A stretch of 64,000 nucleotides of DNA from Coriaria nepalensis (Eukaryota; Streptophyta; Magnoliopsida; Cucurbitales; Coriariaceae). This document shows positions 12,601 to 24,664 of the stretch, piece after piece. Numbering within the stretch: position 1 is the first letter of the stretch; each line of letters opens with the position of its first letter. A program made the translations under genes and the position numbers. The notes under the pieces were generated by a model. That model was not told the origin of the DNA, ran no database searches, and was given only the letters and a program-made list of their open reading frames with translations. The DNA lies in contig CP114484.1 in NCBI GenBank assembly GCA_027186245.1, positions 9,022,001 through 9,086,000 of the forward strand. Direction: 5' to 3'.

Positions 12601-14559
12601 GTATAATCTTATATTTTAATCTTTTATTGTATACTACAATTCCCCATGTTATATATCTTCTGTGAATGAAACGGTATGTTTCATAAGAAAAAAATTTGCG
12701 TGAAACGGTGCGTTTCTTAGTTCCCTCTCTTTCTTTATTTTTGCCAAATTCATTTCCCTCTTAAAATTTTTCATTTGCCTCGCACCCATTTCTCGATAGA
12801 ATTCATTCTCTCACACTCAACCCACTATCTACCCAAATCTCTCTACCCAGTCTACACAACTCACGATTTTTGGGTTTCCATTCCCTCTCACTCAACCCAC
12901 TGTCTACCCAAATCTCTATCTATCGCGAATTTTAGGGTTTCTACTTCTCTTCCGCTATCTTGGGTGAGCGAAGACGCATACGAGAACGATCTCCTTGCTA
13001 AAGCAGAGGATTCCATTCCGGTACTTTATTTCGAGGTTAATGTAAGTACAATACAAGATTCTATTCCTTGCTACATTTTCGATCTAGGTGTTTCAAGCTG
13101 TGATTTTTAGTCTCATTTTGTCATCAACATCTTTTTTTCTCTTTCCCCTATGTCTCGTTACATTTGTTTTCTTGATAAGTTGATTTCCTTAATCTGTGAA
13201 TTAGTTAGGAGCGTATGATTTTAGATATGAATTTCGATGAACATTCGTCTGATGTCATGGAATTGAAAATTGAAGTTTTAGTGATTTTATTTCGAGGTTA
13301 ATGTTCTTATTCTCCCTAAGAAGTGTCTTGCTATATCTGCTTTCCCTGTTTTTTCTAGAAATTAAGGCCATATTGTTGATTTGTTTTCAATTAATTTAGT
13401 CGAAGCAACCCTGACCCCATTAGATTTTGGTTCCTATAGTTCCATTCTTCAAATTGCATGTTGGAACTGGTTTGAATGATTGTTCTTAAGTTGAAATAGT
13501 TTAAAAAATTAGGAAATCTGAAGTTGACAAGAAAGTATGGAAATCATCAGCTGCATAAATTGCTTTTCTCTAAAGTGCATAGGAACTTTAAAAATGAAGG
13601 ATGTTTTTAGTACTAGTATGGTTTTAACTTATTTTATGATTATGTTTGGATTATTTAGGTCTACTTACGTCTGTTACTTCATGTTTGGCTCTGAGCCGGG
13701 CTCTTGGTAAGTATGTAGGCCCATGTATTTTTTGGAAGATTATGAGATAAACTGGATTTTTCCTTAAGAAAAACTGAAGTTTTGAAAATTTAAATTGGAC
13801 TTTAACAGCTTACTGTCCGCTGGCTTCTTGTTATAGTGGAAATGAATCTCTTTTTCTTACTTGATGAATATACAAAGTGATTTGCCTTTATGTCTTAGAT
13901 GCGAAATATGGGTTAGGGATATAGATCTCTTGTTGAATCTATGAATGTTGAATGCTTTGCCTTTATGTCTTAGGTTGTGAAATCAGAAAAAAGTTCCTTG
14001 ATTCTTGATGATTATACAAATTTATTTGCATAACTGTCTTGGTTGAATAATTGTTCATATATTATTCGGTGAATAATCTTGACTTTTTGTATGGTTGGAA
14101 ATTAAGCTTTTGAAATTTTTTGATTTCTCTAAGATTCTTTTTTTTTAGTTAGATCTAAACTTCTTAGGACTTGTTGTGTTTATAAGTTCAAGCATATAGT
14201 TTAATTGCATAGTTTTGCACTTGTGAATTGATTAGAGTGTTTTTGGTACCGATTTATAAAGAGAAGCAGTAAATATACTTGTTATATTTTAATGTAGAAC
14301 TCTAATACTTGCTGTTTTTAATATTGTCAGTTTTCTGCTTGCTGTTTTTCTAATTGCATATCTATTTTACTCACTATTTTTGGTGCAGTTTCTATATTTA
14401 CTCAGTGTTTAATTATAGTTAATTTGTCTATATATTTTTTTGTTAATATTGAAATACAGAGGATACTAGAGAATTCAGGCCACCAACAAGAATCTACCAA
14501 TCAAAGTGCAATTGAATGTGATATTATTTGGTCACCGATGGATGTGTATTCACAGGTGT

Positions 14560-16061
14560 TGTTAGAGTTTGTGAAGCCCTTTCACTTATGGTATATTTCT
14601 TCTAAGTAATGAAGGAGTGAATGTTGTTAGAATTCAATTAATTTGAGAATTGGTCGATAGGGTCAACGGCTTAATAGGTCTACATGTTGACGGCTTAATG
14701 AATCTACAGATCGACGGGCTTGAATGGTCTACAAGTCGATAGGTTCGATGAGTCGACGCTCAATGGCTTAATGGGGTCGACGGGTCGAGGCTACAAATTT
14801 AATTTTTTTTGGTTTACTTGCAGAATAAATCAGAAGCCAATTTTGAATGTTACAATGAATCTGATCATGCTAACAAGTGGCACATGAAGTATATGTTGCC
14901 TAGAAGCTAATTCCAAGAGCATTGGCGTGGAGTTTAAAATCACAAGTTAGAGCTCTATTTGCTTTAATAGTTGTACTTTTTCAAAAATTTTGGAAAAGTT
15001 AACTTGTCCTGATTTTCTTTGATTTTAGTGAAGCATAGTGATAGAAACTTCGATTTGATATTGAGGATTATAAAAGTATATTAATTAGTTTGTTATTCAT
15101 GTATTTATATTGATTACAAGGGTGTATGAAAAAAAAAAGTTTCCTGAAAGTATTATCAAACAATTGGTTTGTTTTATTTTTCTACTCTCTTAATTTTGTT
15201 TCAAGCTTGAATTCTTACATGGTATTAGAATACAAGTAGTGTTCCTTTTAGTAAATAGTCAAACAAATCGGGAGGTTAATTATGGTATCGGTGAAGAAGG
15301 AAAAAAAATATATATTGAGCTTTAATATTGAAATTCGGATTAGTGAAAATACTATTTTTGCTTCCATCTAAATCATGGTGAAAGGGAAAATGTGTGTAGA
15401 GAGAAAGAAATAACATTATTTTTGCCTCCATCTTAATCAATGTTGGAAGGAAAAAATGATGTTGAAAAAACACACCAAGCATGTAAGAAAATCTTACCTT
15501 TACTTGAGTTTATGAAAAAATAGATTAACTCAAATATGGAGAAAGAAATCGTTGAAGTTGTAGTCCATCAACCGAATGAAAGTTGATAAGGTAACTACAA
15601 CATGAAGATTAGGTGCATCAACCACATCGATAGTTGATAAGTCAACAAAGTATGAAGAGTTTTATAAGAGAGTTAATAGTTTATTTTTAAAAAACATTTG
15701 AGATTTTACTCGAGTGTTAGAGTTTATGAAGCCCTTTCACTTATAGTATATTTCTTCAAGTAATGAAGGAATGAATGTTGCAGTTATAATTTAATTAGTT
15801 TGAGAATGGATCGATAGAGTCGACGGCCCGATGAGTTTACAGGTCGACGGCTCAATGGGTACTGGTCAACAGACTTGAAAGGTCTACAGGTCAACAGACT
15901 CGATAAGTCGACGCTTAATGGCTCGATGGTGTCGACAAAGTTAATGGGGTCGATAGCTCTATGAGTCGATAGGTCAACGACCATTGAGCGTATTATCAAA
16001 CAAGTATTCTGTTTTTTTTCCCTACTCTCTCTCAATCCTGCTTCAAGCTCGAATTCTTACA
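14560..16061 (+). mobile_element. Small non-autonomous LTR retroelement (TRIM/LARD-like) with 5-bp TSD
   Basis: A left repeat at 14560-15219 and a right repeat at 15715-16061 both begin TGTTAGAGTTT and end GAATTCTTACA, so they carry the canonical TG...CA ends. The 5-bp sequence GGTGT flanks the element on both sides (14555-14559 and 16062-16066). Directly after the left LTR, at 15220, TGGTATTAGAAT resembles the initiator-Met tRNA primer-binding site TGGTATCAGAGC. The internal part (15220-15714) has no gag or pol coding potential. The left LTR is 660 bp and the right 347 bp; about 370 bp of the left copy corresponds to only about 55 bp in the right. Substitutions between the LTRs show the insertion is not recent. 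Confidence 0.8.
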
Positions 16062-17009
16062 GGTGTTGGGGTTGATCCTAGAGGAAAGGTTCAGGGAGTT
16101 CGTTGTAAAATGAGAACAACAATGGAAGAAGTCGAGACACACCAATTGATGCTAGAATGGATGAATTCGTGAAATGCCTTGAGGATATAACTTCTCTCCT
16201 CTACATTGTGGCAGAGCGACATGAGTGACAAGAGTGACAGGTAGCTTCCTCCCTTTTTCACGATTGTACCTTGTGATTACTTGTGAATTCTTCTTGAGTT
16301 ATATCAAGTTGATATGAATACCTAATATTTATTCTTTTTTAATGCCTATATTATAGGGAATGAATATTACAGTAAATCCTACCATGAAGTATAATGAAGA
16401 AGGTCGTAGGTCGTTAATGAGAAGTCATGGTCTTCACTCACCAACTATTAGTATGTATGCATAAATCTACTTATTTACATATTTAGATTATTTTAATTAT
16501 TATGTCTTCTTAATATCATTTTTCTTTTTCTAAGTAGATGATGATGCCAATACATAGAGGGACATCTAGTTGGATAAAGCTTTTATTGATTATGGTAATA
16601 GAAACTTGATCGTCATAATTTATATTTGATGGAAGTGTGTAAACAACATCTTTTTGTTTTTGCTGCTTGTACTTGAGTTCGATTTGGATGATTGATTTAT
16701 AATTTGGAACTGAGCATTGAACTTAAGTTAGACGATGATAATGTATTACCTTAGATGCATATTGTGGATGAAAATTATAATTTTTTAGAGTTTTCGTTTC
16801 AAAAAGATGCATGCATCAATAATGAAAACTAGTGATAGTTGTAACCAGTAACTAAAAAAAATGTCAAATTAACATCAAAATGATGTTACTGGTATTTCAA
16901 TATGGAATCAGTAATGCTGTTAAATTATAGGATGAAATTAGTGGTAGAATAGAGCAATGCCTTATATAGTAGAAGAAATTTAGTTGCACATGGGAGCATG
17001 CATATGAAA

Positions 17010-17350
17010 TTAGCCGCACCACGCAATCCACCAAATAGTACCAGTAAAACTTGGGACAAAAATTGGCAGTACAGCTATTAGACCATGTTAGCTGCACCAA
17101 TGTGATCCGCAAAAAAGCCGATAGATTTAGCCGGGAATATTAGTGATACACTTGTTGTAAAGTGACATTCATGTTAGCTACATTAATCTGATCTGTAAAA
17201 AAAAATACCAGTAAATTTAGCTGTAATAAATTGATGATACATTTGTCACATAATGGCATTCATATTTGTGGCACCAACCCGACCCGTAAAACAGTGCCAC
17301 TAAATAGAAAACCAAATATTATTGACAACACATTTGTTGCCGCTAACGTA
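17010..17350 (+). repeat. Degenerate subterminal repeats, 78-91 bp spacing
   Basis: Four related units start near 17010, 17088, 17174 and 17265. Each opens with a form of ttagctgcaccaatgtgatc followed by a purine run, and (in the later three) a tgatacacttgt-like segment. They end about 130 bp inside the proposed CACTA terminus. Confidence 0.55.
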
Positions 17351-17985
17351 AGCTTAACGGTAGTCCCACAACAACATCTATATTATGCCACTCGTGTCTC
17401 CCTAAAAGTTGTTTAGTAGCACATTTCATATTTTACTGGTGATTTTACAGTTCTGTGAATGAGCAGATATTTTTTATAGTGATAATCGATAGAACTCATT
17501 ATATAAATAAAAAATTGATACGAGTAATTATAATTAATTTAATCTAATTCCCCAGCTGTACTCCTTAGTTTATATTGTCCATATGCATCTACACTCGCAT
17601 GTATGTCTCTACTCCTCTACTTATACATCTACTTCTATTTATTTTATTATTATTATTGTAATTATTATTTTTTAGTGGGTTTTTACGTAAAAACATTGCA
17701 TTAACTTGTTAATTAGGGCTGTTAAAGCTCATACGATATTGATATCAGCTTTAATAAAATTAAATATAATTTTGTATTACTCTACCATACCAAAGTTTTG
17801 TAAGGCTAGTTGTCTTTTGGCATAATCTAAACTGTATAACACTCCTGGAAGTTGAAGATGATTCGTCGTGAACAAGCTGGAAGAAAGCCAGCCCAATCTT
17901 TCTTCGATAAAATCCATCTTATCTTCTTCATATAATAATTCACAAGCTGTAGTACTTTACAGCCTCTCAATTTCATCACAACTTG

Positions 17986-18699
17986 ATGATCATGGCTGAG
18001 GCAACTGATCGAAACCCTACAGATCTATATCAGGAGAGCAGTTCTTCAGATGATCAAAGTTCCGGCCAATCAGCATCGATTAGGTCTTATGAATGCAATT
18101 TCTGCAAGAGAGGATTCACTAATGCACAAGCTCTTGGTGGGCATATGAATATTCATAGAAAGGAAAAGGCAAAGCTCAAACAAGCAGCATCTCTAAATCC
18201 TAATGACCAAATTATGAACGCTCATAATCATATTAGTAATAATTTGGATATTCAGAAGAGATCGCATGACATGCCGGCTCCACCTTCCTCGTATATTTCT
18301 CCGGTTCCTATGAGTTCTTTTCTTCCTTTGGAAGCCACAAAATCTATTAGTGATCAAGAATTTATTAGAATCTCCATGAAACTTCCTAATTGGATTAATC
18401 CGCCAATTGTCTCAGATCAAGCAGTGTGTACAGCTGTTGGTATTGACCAAAACCCTTTACGGCTTGGTGATCAAGTTAGGCAGCAACTTCCACTTTTTAC
18501 AGAAATGACGGCGAACATCGAACGGAATTTTGAGAATATTGATCGTCATAAGATTCTAGGGACTGATCAAAAAATTAGTTCAGGGTCGAGCCATGGCTCA
18601 TTGGGCTCGGAGGTAGACCTTGAGCTTAGATTGGGACCTGAACCATTGCCGGAGGCATCAGCTGCAGCCCCTACGGGTACTACTAGACAGTTCTTTTGA
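17986..18699 (+). CDS. TAC1-like single C2H2 zinc-finger transcription factor with EAR motif
   Basis: Plant-specific nuclear regulator with one QALGGH-type finger. Counting from the ATG at 17992 (MAEATD), the finger is C35-x2-C38-x12-H51-x3-H55 and contains [12 protein letters not shown]. The surrounding [12 protein letters not shown] and RKEKAKLKQ agree best with Arabidopsis TAC1 (TELOMERASE ACTIVATOR1); SUPERMAN and RABBIT EARS are next nearest. Near the C-terminus LELRL (residues 210-214) is an EAR-type repression motif in the position usual for this family. The gene is intronless and encodes 235 residues, or 237 if the in-frame ATG at 17986 is used; TAC1 is shorter (172 residues as I recall). 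A TATA-like catataataa lies about 60 bp upstream. TAC1 links auxin response to telomerase; that role here is inference from similarity. Confidence 0.85.
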   Translation: MIMAEATDRNPTDLYQESSSSDDQSSGQSASIRSYECNFCKRGFTNAQALGGHMNIHRKEKAKLKQAASLNPNDQIMNAHNHISNNLDIQKRSHDMPAPPSSYISPVPMSSFLPLEATKSISDQEFIRISMKLPNWINPPIVSDQAVCTAVGIDQNPLRLGDQVRQQLPLFTEMTANIERNFENIDRHKILGTDQKISSGSSHGSLGSEVDLELRLGPEPLPEASAAAPTGTTRQFF

Positions 18700-21600
18700 T
18701 CAATTAATTTGAATTCTTGTTGATTATGGTATTGTTTAATTTTTATAGGTCATGGGTTTAACAGATTATTCTTTCCTTGAAATCGATTAGCATTTTAATT
18801 TTCAAAGAGAACTTTATGAATAGTTAACTACTAAATGTTGTCATAGTTTTATTCATGATGGAGTACGTATCCTTTGTTCATGTAGTTATGAACTGTTTTT
18901 TTTTTTTTGGTATATATATATGATCAAATGTTTGTTGATCAGAACTTGTTCTGTAAATGAGTTCAATTATTTGGACAAGTTCAGTTTTGAGGTCGATTAA
19001 ATGGAATAATGCATGTACATGTTTAGATAAAGTAGAAATTAACAATTTAATTATACACCATGCATGCCATAATGATAAGCTTATGAATTACAATTCCCAT
19101 GCCCAGATTGGCAGATTAGGTGTATGACATGATGACCATGATCATAAAACCCTAGGTTGAATACTGAATCTGAAAGTTATCAATTACCCTTAACGTCCAT
19201 GCAAGTTGTTTTCTCTACTGAAATTAACATATCTTGCCTGAATTAACATATGGTTATCTATATATATGACTACGTGACTAGGATCAAATTAGCTGCTGAA
19301 AGATACGCATGTCTGGGTGATGTCCGGCTGCTGATCCAAGTATCCACAATTTGGGGATTCAGGAAAATTGTAACAAGTGAGGAAATGAGATCGAGTGACT
19401 GAGACTGAAGTGGAAAACCTCTTCCTATGATAAATAGAGATTTCATGCTGATGAAAAAGCATAGGATAGACAATTATTGCTTTAGTCCTTGAACTTTTGC
19501 CATTTCCCTAATCTGTTTATGTTGTTTTAATCTAGTTAATTTTGTGCATGATTGTTTTAACCTTGAAGAAAAACGCTATCTAGTTTAACCCTACCCGCAC
19601 AATGTATAATACCTAGACCTTTTCTTAGCTTTTCCAGCCGCCATCTGTGGCTGAACGGCTGTCGAAGCTCCACCCTAACCTCATCCCCCAACTAGCCATC
19701 AATCTCACTTCAATTCATTTCCCCTAGAGCCTTCAAGATCAACATCTTCACCTTAACCCTAGCTGCGAGCTTTAATTTTGGGACTAGTGTTAATCTAACA
19801 CCTCCTTGCAGTAGATCGTCCTCTAACTTTTGCAGCTGCATTGCCAGCCTCAGAAGCTCTTGATCTAGCAACCTCTCAACCAGCCACTTGGAACCAACCA
19901 CTCGCGGGCTGTTTACTCACAAATAGGGTAGGTATTTTTTCTAGTCCCGAGGGAAATTCTAGTCTCATTTCCATTCTCGTTCCTAGTATTGATTGAGAAT
20001 CAAAATAGTCGTCCCGTCCTGTTTCCAGTAATAAGTAATCAGAATAGCAACATAACTAATTTTAGTTCCGTTTTTGCTCCCGTTCCCGAATAATATTTAA
20101 GAAAAAAAATTAAAAAATTTATTTTTAGTTATAATCCTATGACATACACATGATAGTTTCATACATTTTTAATAAGATTAGGAGTTTATTATAATTTAAA
20201 CTTAAAATTTAGTATTTCTTGACATACATTTCCATCCGTTACGAAGGGCTCTACAATCCATAGTATATCCCTAGATCAGCTCCTGCACTCACCAACAAAT
20301 TGTGGCCGGAGTGGTGGTTGGCCAACCCCCCTCCGACGCTCTAGTTAGCTTTTTTAGAGGGAAAACGGAGAGTATTGAAAAAACGTTTTCTTTTTATTAA
20401 TTAATTTTGCATTACCTCTTATTGTCAAGACATTTGGTTTTTATACCTGATTTAAGCTGGAAGGCTCCCGACAGCTTTACACGTGTCACTCCCTCGCTAC
20501 TCTATTCTCTGCTCCATAACAGGTGTCAGCGCTCTGTAGTTTGACATAGCATGGATTTGCTCCCCACTCACTTGTCCTTCTGGGCAATAAAGTGTCGCCC
20601 CAGTCTGACACCTTCCAGGGCACCTCAACGTGCAGTAACGCCTTTGTCTGACATACCAAGGACAAGGTCTCCACTCAAGTGTCAGTTGCTTTCCACATGT
20701 CCACTCGTTCACTCATATTGCCAACATCTGAGCCAAGAGAGGAAATACCTAACTCAGCCTCAACATCTTCTTAAGACTTTTCACCTCATCCAAATATAGA
20801 TAAATGACGACGCCCATCATAATTTCAACCTTAGATATTATCTATCCTTAGCACTTTATTTCTATAATTTGAAGCTGACGATGCCTATCATCGGTCTTTG
20901 AGGCTGCCCTGTTGAGGTTGTTCCGGAATTGGGTATAATAGTTAGCCCCTTGACACGTAACCTCATTCCATGAGTCACGTGTCATTCTGACTACTATTCC
21001 GGCTGACAAGCTCTTGTCTCATCCAACCAACCTCCATCAATACTAAGGGATGTGAAAAGACGTACGTCGGCGTCTTAAATGCACCTCGAACCGCGCTCGT
21101 CGTTATCTGTGACAACCTCTAGGAAGTTGACATGTGGAATATGCTAGCAGACATACTCAATTGTCACATCCGTTCTTCTTCCCTTCTCCCATTTAATAAC
21201 TTCCTTCCGCCATTTTCATTTCATTCTAAGCTTCTCTTATCGAATTTTAACCTTCTCTCTCGAGCCCCCAAGTCTTCGTGAAATCTGCTTCTTCTCGTCG
21301 TCGCTTTTACCACAGCGAACCACCGTCTGCATCAACTGCTCTACCAACAATTTACCATTAAGAATTATGTAAGTGTCAGGTTTGATACTCTTAGACTCAA
21401 CTAACACCAATAGCCATGAGATTGGCCATCATAAATACTTTAGGTGATGAACTATGTGATTCTCTATCCAGATCATCAATGCTCATTTTTGAGATCCTAT
21501 GACAATGAACAATTCGTGTCTTTAAGCTTTAAGTAACTTGAGTCTCAATAAACATAATCTCCATCATGGTCTCCAAATTTCATAACTTAAGACATTGGAC

Positions 21601-22690
21601 TTTATCATATATATTTATAAAATATAAGATATTAATTCCAACATAATTAATAAACATGATTAATGGATGAATGTCTTTACTATTATTGAACAAACAATAA
21701 TATCATTAATATTTACAAATAAAATTGTGTCTCACAAAATATATACTCACTAGGTCTAACCTAATTGGCTTGATAGGTATAAACTTTCAATATCTCACTT
21801 GTACTAAAGCCAATCGTTTTAGAATCTAATTTTCATCTTGTCAGGATGGTGATCTAGCTTTTGTTAGAAAATTCATGTAGGTAATGGTTCTGCTATGTTG
21901 TTATTTATATCGATTTTATATATATTAATGTTCACATTCCGAGTCACTATCGGATTAAGTACAAAATGCAGTAACACGTGTTTGGACCTTGATGAGACCT
22001 TGGTTCCTCTTACTTGTACTATCACATCATAATTATCATAGTTGACTACTATTATATTATTAATGCTAGGAATCACATCAAATTTGTTATGAACCTTTCA
22101 TCCAAAACACCATGTTTGCTACATCTAAGGTTGCAATGCATTCGACCTTAGTGGAGGATTTCACGGTTGTTTCCAGATTTAGAACTTTTCAAATTTTACC
22201 ATTCCTTTAATATAAGCAAAATAAACCAAAAGCAAAAATGATTTACTATCATCGATATTGATTGAAAGTTATATTTTATGAAATTTCAATTTTTAATTTG
22301 GACGCTCTATAAAATTAAGAATATATTCTCACTCATTCTAAATCAAATAAGGATATTTTTAATAGCATATCAATGCTTTATCAACCTGGTTGCCTTAAAC
22401 CTGCTCTTAACTCTTTAGATAATAGGCTATATATGGTCATATACATAGTATAGCATATTCATGCTATACCTCTCATTTCATGTCTTAGTTGACGTATCTT
22501 AAGAGAAGTGGATTCCTTGACTCATTGGCGAAAGTCATCTCTTGGAACCCTTAATGCTAATCATATTTAGCAATTTTACCTAAGTATGTTGATTAGGTCA
22601 AACCAAGAAATCTTTTAAATCTATCTCTATAGATCTCAATAAAATATTCTTTACCCAAATATTACGGAGGATTATTTCGATAATTACAAT
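18700..22690. other. Intergenic DNA with unassigned repeat remnants
   Basis: After the probable 3' UTR of the zinc-finger gene, 19470-20110 has text typical of decayed plant repeats. Positions 20460-21330 are clearly less AT-rich than the surroundings and have no coding frame longer than about 80 codons; they could be an old LTR, but no partner copy was seen. Positions 21360-22690 may be the 3' part or LTR of the copia relic that follows. No gene was seen. Confidence 0.35.
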
Positions 22691-23560
22691 TTAACAGATT
22701 GCATCATAGCTACCTCATTCTTTAATGAGTAGTATGTCATCTACGTAAAACATTTATGAATATTTTTGTACTCCCACTAACCTTCGTATGCATACAGGGA
22801 CTATCTTCATTTTCAATTTCAATGAAATCAAACGATTTGATCATTTCATCTAAACAGATGTCCCAATTCTGATATGCTTATTTCAATCCATAAATATGTC
22901 CTTGCAACTTGAACAATTTCTTTGTGTAATTTTATGTGAAAATCGTAGGTTGTATCAACTGTACTTTTAAATCGAGGTTATCGTTTAGAATAAAAAAAAT
23001 TTCACATCCACTTGCCATATTTGGTCATCACGGTCGGTTGCAAGTGTAATGCAAGTGTAAGCAACATCTGTGCATCCTTTACGAATTATTATTTTAGGTG
23101 AATCTATTTCTTGGAATCTGAGCTACTAATACGCTCAGAATGTATCATAGAAATCTATCATTTGGGCCTACTAGAAAAATATTAGATTTACAAATCCGTT
23201 ATGCAATTTGAAATTTCATAGTCGCCTCTTTCGAGAGCGTCTCAAATGTCGATTCAATGAATATAGAATACTCGGTTTGTAATCATTTTATGGTTCTTGA
23301 ATTTCTTCAAGTTCTATCATACTCTCACTAGTTTTTTCAAAAAGTAAAACCTTATGAAATAAGGTAGTGGTTCTCATAACAAATATGTTTTACTATAGAG
23401 TATGATGGAAATAATATCCTAACATCTCTTTAGGATATCCCATCCCATAAAAATAAAACATTTCAATCTTTCCTCCAACCATATCTTCATATCATAATAT
23501 GGTTCAATGACATTCTTCTACAACTCCATATCTCATAAGAAATAAAAAAGAAAGGTAATT
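22690..23560 (-). mobile_element. Ty1/copia retrotransposon relic (antisense)
   Basis: On the minus strand, 23460-23200 reads GYPKEMLGYYF, then FVMRTTTLFHKVLLFEKTSE, then ELEEIQEP. This is the GYPKGT...GYYFY...VFVSRN...FLE segment between integrase and reverse transcriptase in copia polyproteins. Farther downstream on the minus strand, about 22960-22740 matches the copia reverse-transcriptase region at the level of characteristic DNA text, with many stops. The relic is heavily mutated and makes no protein. Its LTRs were not located; it may extend from about 21.4 to 24.4 kb. Confidence 0.6.
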
Positions 23561-24660
23561 GGGGGAAATTCTTTTTCATACGTAATAATAATATTTTTAG
23601 GCATAACTTTTGAATATTTTATGAAAGATAGATCTGACTAATCGAACCAAATTTAATAAGGTATGATACCTTCATTCGACATTCTAAGAGGTATCCATTA
23701 AGAGAGAATCTAATTCTTATTTTAACTAAGAGAAAACTGATTATCATGTCTAATAAGCAATAGTTAACAAGTTGTTATTGATTTTGAATTAATTGGACCT
23801 AATATATCCATAAAAGAAACTTTGTGAATTCTTGTTTCATTGGCATAATTTAGTCGATATTGTTAAGACTTGTTTGAATCACATCAAACTTGTCTTCTCT
23901 TAATATGTTCAGTATTGAGAAAAGTTTGATCGTATTAAAATTTAGAATATACACTTTTAACTTTTACCACGAAAGATCGCATTTAATGAGATCTAAAAGT
24001 ATTGTTCTTTGACCTTGAAGATAACCTTCATTGTCAAAAATAGAAACAACGCTTTAGGTAAAAGCAAGTATGTAAAATATCAACTCATTGATTTCCAAAT
24101 ACCAAATAACTAGGATAAAACCGAAAATTGTAGGGTTAAAGCAAGGTTCTTAGCTTATGGTGTCTGCTTTGTAATAACTTTTTATTCATAACAGCCTTTA
24201 GGTGCATTTTGTCTTCTTAAAGTTGATTTACTTTTGAGATCAGTCATATATTAAACACATATAAAATTACATCCCAGTATCTCATAACTTTCATAGAATA
24301 ATTTAAAAGAAAGATTATTTTCTAACTTTGAACAATAATAAAACATCATTATGTTTCATAAGAGATGCTTGGTTAGTCTTTCCTTTTTCTCTTCCAATTT
24401 CATTACTACTATGATGGAAACTCCTTCCCAATTTCTTTATCCCTTCCATCTTAATGGAAATTTCAAGTTTTATAATTTCTTTACAAATCATGAAATCAAA
24501 TTGAATAATTATTAGATTACTAAGTTAGACTTAGAGATCTAATAGTTTTGAAAACAACTAATTATTAATTAACTAAGTCGTTACTTATAATTTTAACAAT
24601 TGTAAAATTTATTTATTTCACTTTACTTTTAAATGTCAAAATATTTTTCGGCAATTCATT
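23561..24660. other. AT-rich intergenic DNA
   Basis: No gene or open frame of note. It probably includes the 5' part of the antisense copia relic, too decayed to read. Confidence 0.35.
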
Positions 24661-24664
24661 GTTA

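Larger units (their letters stand above)
12660..17481 (+). mobile_element. Degenerate CACTA (En/Spm)-like element, right end recognisable
   Basis: The right border at 17468-17481 reads, in reverse complement, CACTATAAAAAATA, which fits a CACTA terminal repeat. Just inside are short degenerate repeats (17010-17350), as expected for CACTA subterminal regions. The interior has exon-like segments at about 12960-13050 and 14461-14557, and another beyond the nested LTR element at 16062-16180. The last includes GVDPRGKVQGVRCKM, similar to the GRVRG-x-G region of plant Tnp1/PTTA-type transposase proteins. A matching left CACTA end was not found, so the left limit is a guess and the whole assignment is tentative. 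Confidence 0.4.

Noticed and set aside
20460..21330. A less AT-rich stretch considered as a gene or LTR.
   Set aside because: No frame carries a recognisable product, and no second copy, primer-binding site or matching ends were seen in the window.
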